This document shows, one piece after another, positions 51,229 through 59,224 of a stretch of DNA of 64,000 nucleotides (within the stretch, counting starts at the first letter, position 1; each line of letters starts with the position of its first letter). Source of the stretch: Streptomyces sp. GESEQ-35 (lineage in GTDB: Bacteria > Actinomycetota > Actinomycetes > Streptomycetales > Streptomycetaceae); the NCBI RefSeq assembly GCF_017948485.1, contig NZ_JAFFSX010000013.1:124001-188000 (forward strand), written 5' to 3'. A program made the translations under genes and the position numbers. The notes beneath the pieces are model-generated. The model searched no databases and was not told where the DNA came from. It saw nothing but the letters and a program-made list of their open reading frames with translations.

Positions 51229-51243
51229 GAAAGTATGGTTCTC
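51229..51243. promoter_or_regulatory. TetR-type operator GAAAGTATGGTTCTC
   Basis: Degenerate match to the shared palindrome, 59 bp upstream of the plus-strand operon beginning at 51303. Confidence 0.5.
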
Positions 51244-51302
51244 GCATTCGGAAGGGAGATTCTTGTGATCCGAGACCGAACCATCGCCAAGGCCTCCACG
51301 CC

Positions 51303-52151
51303 ATGACTCGCATCGGGGTCATAGGCGCCGGTCGGATGGGCAGGCCGATGGTGCGGCGACTCGCCGCGGCGGGTCACGAGGTGCGGGTGCTCGGCCGGTC
51401 GCCCGAGGCCCGCGACGCACTCGGGCAGGAACCCGCACGCGTCGTCTCCGAGCCGGCGGATGTCGGTGACCAGGCCGACGCCGTGCTGGTCTGTGTCCAC
51501 ACCGACGATCAGGTGCGGGACGTCTGCCTCGACAGCACACTGCTGGGTGCGATGCCGCGCGGAGCCGTCCTGGTCGTCCACACCACCGGCAGCCCGCACA
51601 CGGTCGAGGCCATCGCCGCCCGCGGCGCGTCCCACGGGATCGACGTGATCGACGCGCCGGTCAGCGGCGGCCCGCCCGACGCCGAGGCGGGCCGCGTCAC
51701 CCTCTTCGTGGGCGGCACCGAAGACACCGTGGGCCGCGTCCGGCCCGTGCTGCGCAGCTACGGCGACCCGGTGCTGCATGTCGGTCCGCTGGGCAGCGGA
51801 CAGCGGGTGAAGCTGGTCAACAACGCGGTGTTCGCGGCCCAGATCGGCCTGCTGTCCCACGCGGCCCGGCTCGGCGGGCAGTTGGGCGTCGAGGAGACAG
51901 CCCTCCTGACCGCTCTCACCCACGGCAGCGCCGCGAGCCGCGCCCTCGCCGGAGTCGTACGGCGCGGCTCGGTCACCGAGTTCGCCCGGGCGACGGCGGA
52001 ATTCCTCGGCAAGGACCTCGACGTCGTACGAACGGTCGCCGACGAACTCGGCGGCGACCTGGGCGTCCTGGCCCCGGCTCTCGACGCGCTGTCCGACGCG
52101 ACAGCGCCCACCGGCGTGAGCCGAACGGCAACGGCACCACAGACCACGTAG
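51303..52151 (+). CDS. Beta-hydroxyacid dehydrogenase (3-hydroxyisobutyrate-dehydrogenase-like)
   Basis: 282 residues. GVIGAGRMGRPMVRRLA (NAD(P) loop), DAPVSGGPPDAEAG (substrate loop), GSGQRVKLVNNAVFA with the catalytic Lys. First gene of the 51303-58559 operon, which ends with a second, related dehydrogenase. Probable oxidation of a beta-hydroxy acid or reduction of the matching semialdehyde. Confidence 0.87.
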   Translation: MTRIGVIGAGRMGRPMVRRLAAAGHEVRVLGRSPEARDALGQEPARVVSEPADVGDQADAVLVCVHTDDQVRDVCLDSTLLGAMPRGAVLVVHTTGSPHTVEAIAARGASHGIDVIDAPVSGGPPDAEAGRVTLFVGGTEDTVGRVRPVLRSYGDPVLHVGPLGSGQRVKLVNNAVFAAQIGLLSHAARLGGQLGVEETALLTALTHGSAASRALAGVVRRGSVTEFARATAEFLGKDLDVVRTVADELGGDLGVLAPALDALSDATAPTGVSRTATAPQTT

Positions 52152-52165
52152 GAAAGGGACCATCC

Positions 52166-53026
52166 ATGGGACGAGTTGAGGGCAAGGTCGCGTTCATCAC
52201 GGGCGCGGCACGCGGTCAGGGCCGCAGCCACGCCGTACGGCTGGCCGAGGAGGGCGCCGACATCATCGCGGTGGACCTGTGCCGCGACTACGAGACGGTC
52301 GGCTACCCGATGGCCACCCCCGAGGACCTGAAGGAGACGGTCCGGCTGGTCGAGGAGCACGGCCGCCGCATCGTGGCGCTCCAGGCCGACGTCCGCGACG
52401 TGGGCGCGCTCCGCGAGGCCCTGGAGACCGGTCTCGGTGAACTCGGCGGGCTGGACATCGTGGTGGCCCAGGCAGGCATCGCCCCGCTGCACGGCGAACC
52501 CAAACTCCAGGCCTGGTGCGACGCGATCGACGTCGACCTCATCGGCTCCATCAACGCGATCCAGATCTCCCTGCCGCATCTGCGCGAAGGCGCCTGCGTC
52601 ATCGCCACCGGCTCCACGGCCGCCCTCATGGAGCACGGCATCGTGGACACCCCGGGCGCCAATCCGGGCGGCTCCGGCTACGCCTACGCCAAGCGGGCTC
52701 TGTCGGAGTACATCCACGAACTCGCCCGCAATCTGGCACCGTTGAAGCAGCGCGCCAACGTCATCCACCCGACCAACGTCGACACCCGGATGCTCCAGAG
52801 CGACCCGATGTACAAGTCGTTCCGCCCCGACCTCGAACACCCCACACGCCAGGACGCCGAGCCCGGGTTCGCGGTGCAGCAGGCCATGCCCATCCCGTAC
52901 GTCGAACCGGTGGACATCAGCAACGCCGTCCTGTTCCTCGCCTCGGACGAGGCCCGCTACATCACCGGCACCCAGCTGCGTGTGGACGCCGGCGGTTACC
53001 TCAAGTGGTACGACTGGCGCCGCTGA
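52166..53026 (+). CDS. Mycofactocin-coupled-type SDR (carveol-dehydrogenase-like)
   Basis: 286 residues. GKVAFITGAARGQGRSHAV and ADIIAVDLC are hallmarks of the mycofactocin-coupled SDR family (with a tightly held nicotinamide); YAYAKRAL and RYITGTQLRVDAGGYLK complete it. The usual NNAG is replaced by VAQAGIA, as in that family. Known members oxidise terpene or alkyl alcohols (carveol, perillyl alcohol). No mycofactocin biosynthesis genes are in the window. Confidence 0.88.
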   Translation: MGRVEGKVAFITGAARGQGRSHAVRLAEEGADIIAVDLCRDYETVGYPMATPEDLKETVRLVEEHGRRIVALQADVRDVGALREALETGLGELGGLDIVVAQAGIAPLHGEPKLQAWCDAIDVDLIGSINAIQISLPHLREGACVIATGSTAALMEHGIVDTPGANPGGSGYAYAKRALSEYIHELARNLAPLKQRANVIHPTNVDTRMLQSDPMYKSFRPDLEHPTRQDAEPGFAVQQAMPIPYVEPVDISNAVLFLASDEARYITGTQLRVDAGGYLKWYDWRR

Positions 53027-53061
53027 TCCACAGGACTCCGACCGCGACAGGGAGGCAAGCA

Positions 53062-53253
53062 GTGAAGGTTCGGGTCGATCCGGAGCGCTGCCAGGGCCAC
53101 ACGCTCTGCTGGATGACCGCTCCGAAGGCGTTTCAGCTGGACGATGTCGACGGCCACTCCTCGGCCGTCAGCGAGGACGTACCGGCCGACCAGGAGGAGG
53201 ACGTGCGGGAAGCCGTGCACTCCTGCCCGGAACGGGCCATCCAGATCTTCTGA
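53062..53253 (+). CDS. [3Fe-4S]-type ferredoxin, P450 partner
   Basis: 63 residues. CQGHTLC and SCPERAI cluster motifs with His-Thr in place of one Cys. Same length as the ferredoxin at 33257. GTG start with GGGAGG upstream. Directly precedes the P450 it should serve. Confidence 0.9.
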   Translation: MKVRVDPERCQGHTLCWMTAPKAFQLDDVDGHSSAVSEDVPADQEEDVREAVHSCPERAIQIF

Positions 53254-53266
53254 AGGGGGAGTCCCC

Positions 53267-54631
53267 ATGAGCGAGGCCGTCAGCGACGACGACCGCAAGA
53301 AGAACCGAGTGCACTTCGACCGGCACACACCTGAGTACCGGCACGAGTTCGAGGACACCACCCACGAGCTGCACGCCAAGTGTCCCATCGCCTGGACGGA
53401 CACCTACGACGGCCACTGGGTCGCCAGCGGCAACCGCGAGGTGTTCGAACTGGCCCGGTCCGCGGAGTTCCTCTCCAACGACCGCGACGTCAAGGGCGTC
53501 AGGCGCGGCTACAAGGGCATCACCATCCCCTCGCCGCCCCGCGCCGCCGAAGTGCAGGGCGGATTCCTGGAGATGGACCCGCCGGAGCAGCGTCACTACC
53601 GCCAGACACTCAACCCCTATCTCTCCCCGGCGGCCGTCAGCCGCTGGATACCCCTCGTCGACGAGGTGGTGCGGGCCTGTCTCGACGAAAAGATCGAGGA
53701 GGGGCGGATCGACTTCGTCGACGACCTGGCCAACATCGTCCCGGCCGTCCTCACGCTGGCGATGATGGGCATTCCCCTCAAGGACTGGACCGTCTACAAC
53801 GAGCCGGCGCACGCCTCGGTCTACACCCCGCCGAACTCACCCGACATGGAGCGCGTCACCGAGCTGGGCCGGAACATGGGCCTGGCCCTGTACACGGCGA
53901 TCCAGGAGATCCGGGAGCAGCCCCGGCCGGGCCTGGTGGACGCTCTCGTACGTGTGGAGATCAACGGAAAGACGCCGCCCGACCTGGAGTTGCTCGGGGT
54001 GCTGGCCCTGCTCATCGGCGGCGGATTCGACACCACCACGGCGCTCACCGCGCACGCGCTGGAATGGCTGGGCGACAACCCCGGGGAGCGCGACCGGCTC
54101 AGCCGCGACCGGGACACCCTGCTGGACTCCGCGACCGAGGAATTCCTGCGCTTCTACACCCCCGCACCGGGCGACGGACGCACCATCTCGGCCGACTGCG
54201 AGATCGCCGGCCAGCGCTTCGAGGAGGGCGAACGCCTCTGGCTGTCCTGGGCCATGGCCAACCGCGACCCGTCCGTCTTCCCCGACCCCGACCGGGTCGA
54301 CCTGGAACGCAAGGGCAACCGGCACAGCAGCTTCGGCCTCGGTATCCACCGCTGCATCGGCTCGAACGTCGCCCGCATGGTGTTCAAGCGGATGGTGACG
54401 GCCGTGTTCGACCGGATGCCGGACTACCGCTGCGACCCCGACGGAACGGTCCACTACGAGACCATCGGCGTCATCCAGGGCATGCGCCACCTCCCGGCGA
54501 CCTTCACGCCCGGCAAGCGCCTCGGCCCCTCCCTCGACGAGACCCTGGAGACCCTCCAGAAGGCCTGCGTCGAACAGCGTCTCGCCGAACCGGTCACCGT
54601 GCGGACCGCCCGGGCGAACATCGCCCGCTGA
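53267..54631 (+). CDS. Cytochrome P450
   Basis: 454 residues. I-helix GGGFDTTTA (about 251-259), EEFLR (ExxR), heme loop FGLGIHRCIG with Cys near 363. A C-terminal ~35-residue extension follows the usual end. Sits between its ferredoxin and the DUF35-thiolase fusion; likely hydroxylates the substrate to the alcohol oxidised by the neighbouring SDR. Confidence 0.93.
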   Translation: MSEAVSDDDRKKNRVHFDRHTPEYRHEFEDTTHELHAKCPIAWTDTYDGHWVASGNREVFELARSAEFLSNDRDVKGVRRGYKGITIPSPPRAAEVQGGFLEMDPPEQRHYRQTLNPYLSPAAVSRWIPLVDEVVRACLDEKIEEGRIDFVDDLANIVPAVLTLAMMGIPLKDWTVYNEPAHASVYTPPNSPDMERVTELGRNMGLALYTAIQEIREQPRPGLVDALVRVEINGKTPPDLELLGVLALLIGGGFDTTTALTAHALEWLGDNPGERDRLSRDRDTLLDSATEEFLRFYTPAPGDGRTISADCEIAGQRFEEGERLWLSWAMANRDPSVFPDPDRVDLERKGNRHSSFGLGIHRCIGSNVARMVFKRMVTAVFDRMPDYRCDPDGTVHYETIGVIQGMRHLPATFTPGKRLGPSLDETLETLQKACVEQRLAEPVTVRTARANIAR

Positions 54632-54647
54632 AAGGGAGGAAACCCAG

Positions 54648-56291
54648 GTGGCTGAGTCTCAGGGACGCCCCCTGCCCCTGATCACCGACCAGAACGAGTT
54701 CTTCTGGACGTCGGGGGCGGACGGCGGGCTGCGGGTTCAGGAGTGCACGTCGTGCACGGCCCTGATCCACCCGCCCCAGCCAGTGTGCCGCTACTGCCGC
54801 GGACACGACATGGGCGTCCGCGAAGTCTCCGGCTTCGCCACGCTCATCGGCTTCACCGTCAACCACCGCTTCGGCCTGCCCGGCCTCCCGGCGCCCTACG
54901 TCGTCGCCCAGGTCGCCCTCGAAGAGGATCCGCGGGTCCGGCTCACCACCAACGCCGTCGAGTGCGACCCCGGCGGACTCGCCCTCGGCATGCGCATGGA
55001 GGTCGTCTTCGAGCAGGCCGAGGACGTTTGGCTGCCGCTGTTCCGCCCCACGGCCGAGCAGGGGGAACCGGCCGAACTTCCCGAGGACGAGACCGCACCC
55101 GCGATCCGCCCGATGGTCTCCATGGAGAAGTTCGAGGACAAGGTGGCCATCACCGGCATCGGCAGTTCCGATCTGGGCCGCCGCCTGATGGTGCCCCCGC
55201 TCTCCCTGACCGTGCAGTCCTGCGAGGCGGCGATCGCCGACGCCGGCCTCACCTTCGACGACATCGACGGCCTCGCGACCTATCCCGGCGCCGGGTCGTA
55301 CGGCGGCTTCGCCGAAGGCGGCATCACGGCACTGGAGTCCGCGCTCGGCATCCGCCCCACCTGGCACAACGGCGGCGGCGAGACCTTCGGCCCCGGCGGC
55401 TCGCTCATCGCGGCGATGCTGGCGGTCGCGGGCGGCCTGGCCCGGCATGTGCTCTGTTTCCGGACGCTGTGGGAGGCGTCGTACGGCGAACTGGTCAAAC
55501 GCGGCAGGATTCAGCCACCGAGCGGCCCGGACGCCGGCTGGCTCAAGCCCTTCGGTGCGGTCTCCGCCGCACACACCCTCGCCCAGAACGCCCAACGCCA
55601 CTTCCATCGCTACGGCACCACCCGCGAGACCCTCGGCCGGATCGCCCTCAACCAGCGCGCGAACGCCGCCCTGAACCCCACCGCGATCTACCGCGACCCG
55701 ATGACGATGGACGACTACCTTCAAGCCCGGCCCATCACCACCCCTTTCGGGCTCTACGACTGTGACGTCCCCTGCGACGGAGCCATCGCGGTGATCGTGT
55801 CGCACGTGGACGCCGCACGGGACCTCGCCAAGCCCCCCGTACTCGTCGAGGCCGTCGGCACCCAGATCACCGAGCGCCTCGAATGGGACCAGAGCACGCT
55901 CACCCACGAACCCCAGGTCCTCGGCCAGTCCGCCCATCTCTGGTCACGCACCTCGCTGCGCCCCGCCGACGTCGACGTGGCCGAGCTCTACGACGGCTTC
56001 ACCTTCAACTGCCTTTCCTGGATTGAGGCGTTGGGCTTCTGCGGCATCGGCGAGGCGAAGGACTTCCTGCAAGGAGGAAAGAACATCGCCAGAGACGGCC
56101 TACTGCCCCTCAACACCCACGGCGGTCAGCTCTCCCACGGGCGCACCCACGGCATGGGCCTGGTCCACGAGGCGATCGTCCAGCTCCGCGGGGAGGGCGG
56201 AGCACGGCAGGTGACCGGCGCCAGGGTCGCCGCGGTCAGCTCCGGCGGCCTCACACCCAGCGGGGTCCTTCTCCTCAGGACGGACACGTGA
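54648..56291 (+). CDS. DUF35 (Zn-ribbon/OB-fold) fused to thiolase-like Ltp-type protein; probable retro-aldolase
   Basis: 547 residues. Residues 1-~135 are a DUF35 domain with zinc ribbon CTSC...CRYC and an OB fold. From about residue 163 an SCP2-thiolase-like domain follows (KVAITGIGSSDLGRR, SLTVQSCEAAIADAGL, ELYDGFTFNCL, GQLSHGRTHGMGLVHEAI). The thiolase nucleophilic Cys is missing from its usual place (NGGGETFGPGGSL), as in Ltp2-type aldolases. In steroid degradation Ltp2 needs a separate DUF35 domain (ChsH2) to cleave a hydroxylated side-chain CoA ester; here both are one polypeptide. GTG start with AGGGAGG upstream. Confidence 0.87.
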   Translation: MAESQGRPLPLITDQNEFFWTSGADGGLRVQECTSCTALIHPPQPVCRYCRGHDMGVREVSGFATLIGFTVNHRFGLPGLPAPYVVAQVALEEDPRVRLTTNAVECDPGGLALGMRMEVVFEQAEDVWLPLFRPTAEQGEPAELPEDETAPAIRPMVSMEKFEDKVAITGIGSSDLGRRLMVPPLSLTVQSCEAAIADAGLTFDDIDGLATYPGAGSYGGFAEGGITALESALGIRPTWHNGGGETFGPGGSLIAAMLAVAGGLARHVLCFRTLWEASYGELVKRGRIQPPSGPDAGWLKPFGAVSAAHTLAQNAQRHFHRYGTTRETLGRIALNQRANAALNPTAIYRDPMTMDDYLQARPITTPFGLYDCDVPCDGAIAVIVSHVDAARDLAKPPVLVEAVGTQITERLEWDQSTLTHEPQVLGQSAHLWSRTSLRPADVDVAELYDGFTFNCLSWIEALGFCGIGEAKDFLQGGKNIARDGLLPLNTHGGQLSHGRTHGMGLVHEAIVQLRGEGGARQVTGARVAAVSSGGLTPSGVLLLRTDT

Positions 56292-57202
56292 ACCACAGCC
56301 CCACCGTCGATGCCGTCGAGATCGACGGCATCCCCCTCTCGTACCGGGCGAGTCGGGTCCACCAACCCCGCGCCGTCGTCCTCGCCCTGCACGGCGGCGG
56401 CACGGACTCGTCGTACTTCGACTGCCCCGGGCGCCCCCGACTCTCGCTGCTGCACACCGGTGCGGCGCTCGGCTTCACGGTGATCGCCCTCGACCGGCCG
56501 GGATACGGTGCCTCGCACGCCCACCAGGAGAAGCTGACCGACCCCGCCCGCCGGGTCGAGCTCACCTACGCGGCACTCGACCAGCTGCTCACCTCCGGGC
56601 CTTACGGCGCGGGCGTGTTCCTCATGGCCCACTCGGCGGGCAGCGAGCTGGCCATCCGTATGGCCGCCGAGCAGCGCGGAACTGCCCTGCTGGGTCTGGA
56701 GATCGCCGGCACCGGACGGCAGCACCATCCCCGCTTCACCGCGCGGTGGGCGGAGCACGGGGAGATCGGCGTCCGCCGACCGGCCCGCCGCCGGATGCGC
56801 GATCTGCTGTGGGGGCCGAGCCGGCTGTATCCGCCGGACGTCTTCGGCGGGACGGCCATCTCCGCCACCTCGCCCGCCTACGAGTTCGAGGCGCGCGACT
56901 GGGTGCGGGAGTTCGCCGAACTGGCCGCCCGGGTGCGTATCCCCGTCCAGTACACCCTCGGTGACCACGAGGCGGTGTGGCGCCCCGGCCCCCCGGGCCT
57001 GGCCGAGATCGCCGCGCTGTTCACCGCCTCACCCCGGGTCCGCCTGGGCGAACAGCCGGACAGCGGCCACAACCTGAGCCTCGGGTACGCCGCCCGGGCC
57101 TACCACCTCAGAGTCCTCTCCTTCGCCGAGGAGTGCGCGGTCCGCCGCGAGAACGCCGACCCGGCGGAGGGCGTACACGAACCACAAGGGAGAGCCGGAT
57201 GA
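56288..57202 (+). CDS. Alpha/beta hydrolase
   Basis: 304 residues. LHGGGTDSSYF oxyanion region, MAHSAGSE with the nucleophilic Ser, and DSGHNLSLGY with the C-terminal His. Variant nucleophile elbow HSAGS. Possibly hydrolyses an ester, lactone or thioester. GTGA overlap with the fusion gene. Confidence 0.82.
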   Translation: MNHSPTVDAVEIDGIPLSYRASRVHQPRAVVLALHGGGTDSSYFDCPGRPRLSLLHTGAALGFTVIALDRPGYGASHAHQEKLTDPARRVELTYAALDQLLTSGPYGAGVFLMAHSAGSELAIRMAAEQRGTALLGLEIAGTGRQHHPRFTARWAEHGEIGVRRPARRRMRDLLWGPSRLYPPDVFGGTAISATSPAYEFEARDWVREFAELAARVRIPVQYTLGDHEAVWRPGPPGLAEIAALFTASPRVRLGEQPDSGHNLSLGYAARAYHLRVLSFAEECAVRRENADPAEGVHEPQGRAG

Positions 57203-57744
57203 GCGAACCGGACGCCGTCGCGCTGCTGCTGGTACGCCTGGTCATGGGCGCCGTCATGATCCTGCACGGCCTCAACCACTGGCGCGGCGGCGGCCGTATC
57301 GAAGGCACCGCCCGCTGGTTCACCGGCCTCGGCCTGCGGCACGGCACGCTCCAGGCCTGGATGAGCGTCGTCACCGAGATCGGCGCCGGCGCGCTGCTGC
57401 TGCTCGGCCTGCTCACACCGCTGGCCTGCGCGGCCGTCATCTCGGTCATGCTGGTCGCGGGCCTCCTCGCGCACCGCCGCAACGGATTCTTCGTCTTCAA
57501 GGACGGCTACGAGTACGTCCTCACCCTCGCGACGGTCTCCCTGGCGCTGGCCGTACTGGGACCGGGGCGGCTCTCGCTGGACGAGGCGAGCGGCATCGAG
57601 ATCACCGGCTGGGCGGGCGGCGGTGTGGCACTCGGGGCAGCGGTGGCGGCGACCGCAGGGCTGCTCGCCGCGTTCTGGCGGCCGGCACCGACGCCGGAAC
57701 CCGGGACATCCACCAACGAACCCCTTGAGCAGGAGGCCCGCTGA
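57199..57744 (+). CDS. DoxX-family membrane protein
   Basis: 181 residues. Four probable membrane helices; LLLVRLVMGAVMILHGLNHW and FVFKDGYEYVLTLATVSLALAV are DoxX-like. Family members are quinone- or redox-linked membrane proteins of uncertain function. ATGA and TGATG overlaps on both sides. Confidence 0.82.
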   Translation: MSEPDAVALLLVRLVMGAVMILHGLNHWRGGGRIEGTARWFTGLGLRHGTLQAWMSVVTEIGAGALLLLGLLTPLACAAVISVMLVAGLLAHRRNGFFVFKDGYEYVLTLATVSLALAVLGPGRLSLDEASGIEITGWAGGGVALGAAVAATAGLLAAFWRPAPTPEPGTSTNEPLEQEAR

Positions 57745-58559
57745 TGCGAGTCGGTTTCATCGGACTGGGCAGCCAGGGCGCCCCCATGGCGCGCCGGATC
57801 ATCGACGCGGGCTTCGAGACGACGCTGTGGGCACGCCGCCCCGCCACACTCCTCCCCTTCGCCGAAACCCCGGCCAAACGCGCGGCGTCGCCCGCGGATC
57901 TCGCCGCGGTCAGCGACCTGGTCTGCGTCTGCGTCGTCGACGACGCCGATGTCGAGGAGGTCATCACCGGAGCGTCGGGCGTCCTGACCGGGCTGCGCCA
58001 GGGGGGAGTGATCGCCGTGCACAGCACCGTCCACCCCGACACCTGCCGCCGTCTTGCCGACCGCGCCCGAGCCGGCGGTGTCACCCTCATCGACGCGCCC
58101 GTCAGCGGTGGCGGACCGGCCGCCGCCGAAGGCCGGCTGCTGGTGATGGCCGGCGGCGAGCAGGGCACCGTCGCGTTCTGCCGCCCGGTGTTCGCCACCT
58201 ACGGCGACCCGGTCGTGCACATGGGCCCGCTCGGGACCGGACAGCTCGCGAAACTCCTCAACAACGTCCTGTTCACCGCCAACCTCGCCACCGCCGCCAG
58301 TGCCCTGGCGCTCGGCCGGGACATCGGCATCGACCTCGCCGCCCTCGCGTCCGCCGTCACCCACGGCAGCGGCGACAGCTTCGCCCTGAACCGGATCGCC
58401 TCCGCCGGCGGCACCCTCGACCGCATCGCCGCCCACGCCGGGCCCCTGCTCAGCAAGGACGTCCGCCTGGTGACCGACGTCGCCGTCACCGCGGGCGCGG
58501 CCAAGGACATCGTCATTTCGGCGGCCGATGCCGCACTGGCCCTCATGAACCATAGCTGA
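57744..58559 (+). CDS. Beta-hydroxyacid dehydrogenase (3-hydroxyisobutyrate-dehydrogenase-like)
   Basis: 271 residues. GFIGLGSQGAPMARRI, DAPVSGGGPAAAEG, GTGQLAKLLNNVLF with catalytic Lys. Clearly a paralog of the first gene in the same operon (51303). Ends at the bidirectional hairpin 58550-58582. Confidence 0.87.
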   Translation: MRVGFIGLGSQGAPMARRIIDAGFETTLWARRPATLLPFAETPAKRAASPADLAAVSDLVCVCVVDDADVEEVITGASGVLTGLRQGGVIAVHSTVHPDTCRRLADRARAGGVTLIDAPVSGGGPAAAEGRLLVMAGGEQGTVAFCRPVFATYGDPVVHMGPLGTGQLAKLLNNVLFTANLATAASALALGRDIGIDLAALASAVTHGSGDSFALNRIASAGGTLDRIAAHAGPLLSKDVRLVTDVAVTAGAAKDIVISAADAALALMNHS

Positions 58560-58582
58560 GCCGGGGGTCGGCCCAGCTATGG
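58550..58582. terminator. Bidirectional hairpin overlapping two convergent stop codons
   Basis: Stem CCATAGCTG (58550-58558) / CAGCTATGG (58574-58582), a mismatch, then 3 more pairs and a 7-base loop. It includes the last codons of the plus-strand dehydrogenase and of the minus-strand response regulator. It marks the edge of the catabolic island. Confidence 0.75.
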
Positions 58583-59224
58583 GGTGAGGTCGAGAAAGCC
58601 TCTGCGGGCGGCTTCGGAGACGGCTGCGGCCCTGTTGTCGACGCCGAGCTTCCGGTAGATGCGCACCAGGTGCGTCTTGATCGTCGCTTCGCTCAGGAAC
58701 AGGGCCCCGGCGATGGAGCGATTGCTGTGCCCGTCGGCCATCAACCGGACGACGTCCTTCTCCCGCTGCGTCAAGTCGGATCGCAGGTCGACCACTTGAC
58801 CGACGAGGTCGCCGACGATCTCCGGCGCCAGCCCCATTCCCCCGGCCGCGGCACTGCGCACGCCCCGGAACAGCTCCTCGGGTGGACCCGCCTTGAGGAC
58901 GTATCCGCGGGCCCCGGCCTCCAGCGCGCGTACGACATCGACGCGGCCGGAGTAGCTGGTCAGCATCACCACGGGCAGGCCCGGTGACTCTGCGGCCAGC
59001 CGCCGGACGGCATCGACGCCGTCGAGGCCATGACCGTTGCCCCCGAACCGCAGATCCATCAGAACGACGTCGGGCGCAAGTTCGAGGGCGAGCCGGACGG
59101 CCTCCTCCCCGCTGCCCGCCTCCGCGACCACTTCGAGGTCCGGCTCGCCCTCCAGCAGGGCCCGCAGCCCGGCCCGGACCACCACGTGGTCGTCGGCGAT
59201 CACGAGGCGCAGGGCGGCGGTCAT
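58577..59224 (-). CDS. NarL/LuxR-family response regulator
   Basis: 215 residues. Receiver domain with phospho-acceptor Asp in VVLMDLRFGG (about residue 57), TSY and K105-type Lys (VLKAG), then a LuxR HTH (LTQREKDVVRLMADGHSNRSIA). 4-bp overlap with its sensor kinase. No operator of the island type nearby; targets unknown. Confidence 0.92.
   Translation of the reverse strand: MTAALRLVIADDHVVVRAGLRALLEGEPDLEVVAEAGSGEEAVRLALELAPDVVLMDLRFGGNGHGLDGVDAVRRLAAESPGLPVVMLTSYSGRVDVVRALEAGARGYVLKAGPPEELFRGVRSAAAGGMGLAPEIVGDLVGQVVDLRSDLTQREKDVVRLMADGHSNRSIAGALFLSEATIKTHLVRIYRKLGVDNRAAAVSEAARRGFLDLTP

Noticed and set aside
1-58582. Calling the island a cholesterol/steroid degradation cluster
   Set aside because: Side-chain-type enzymes are present but no KstD, KshAB, HsaABCD or Mce4 genes are, so a steroid substrate is not supported.
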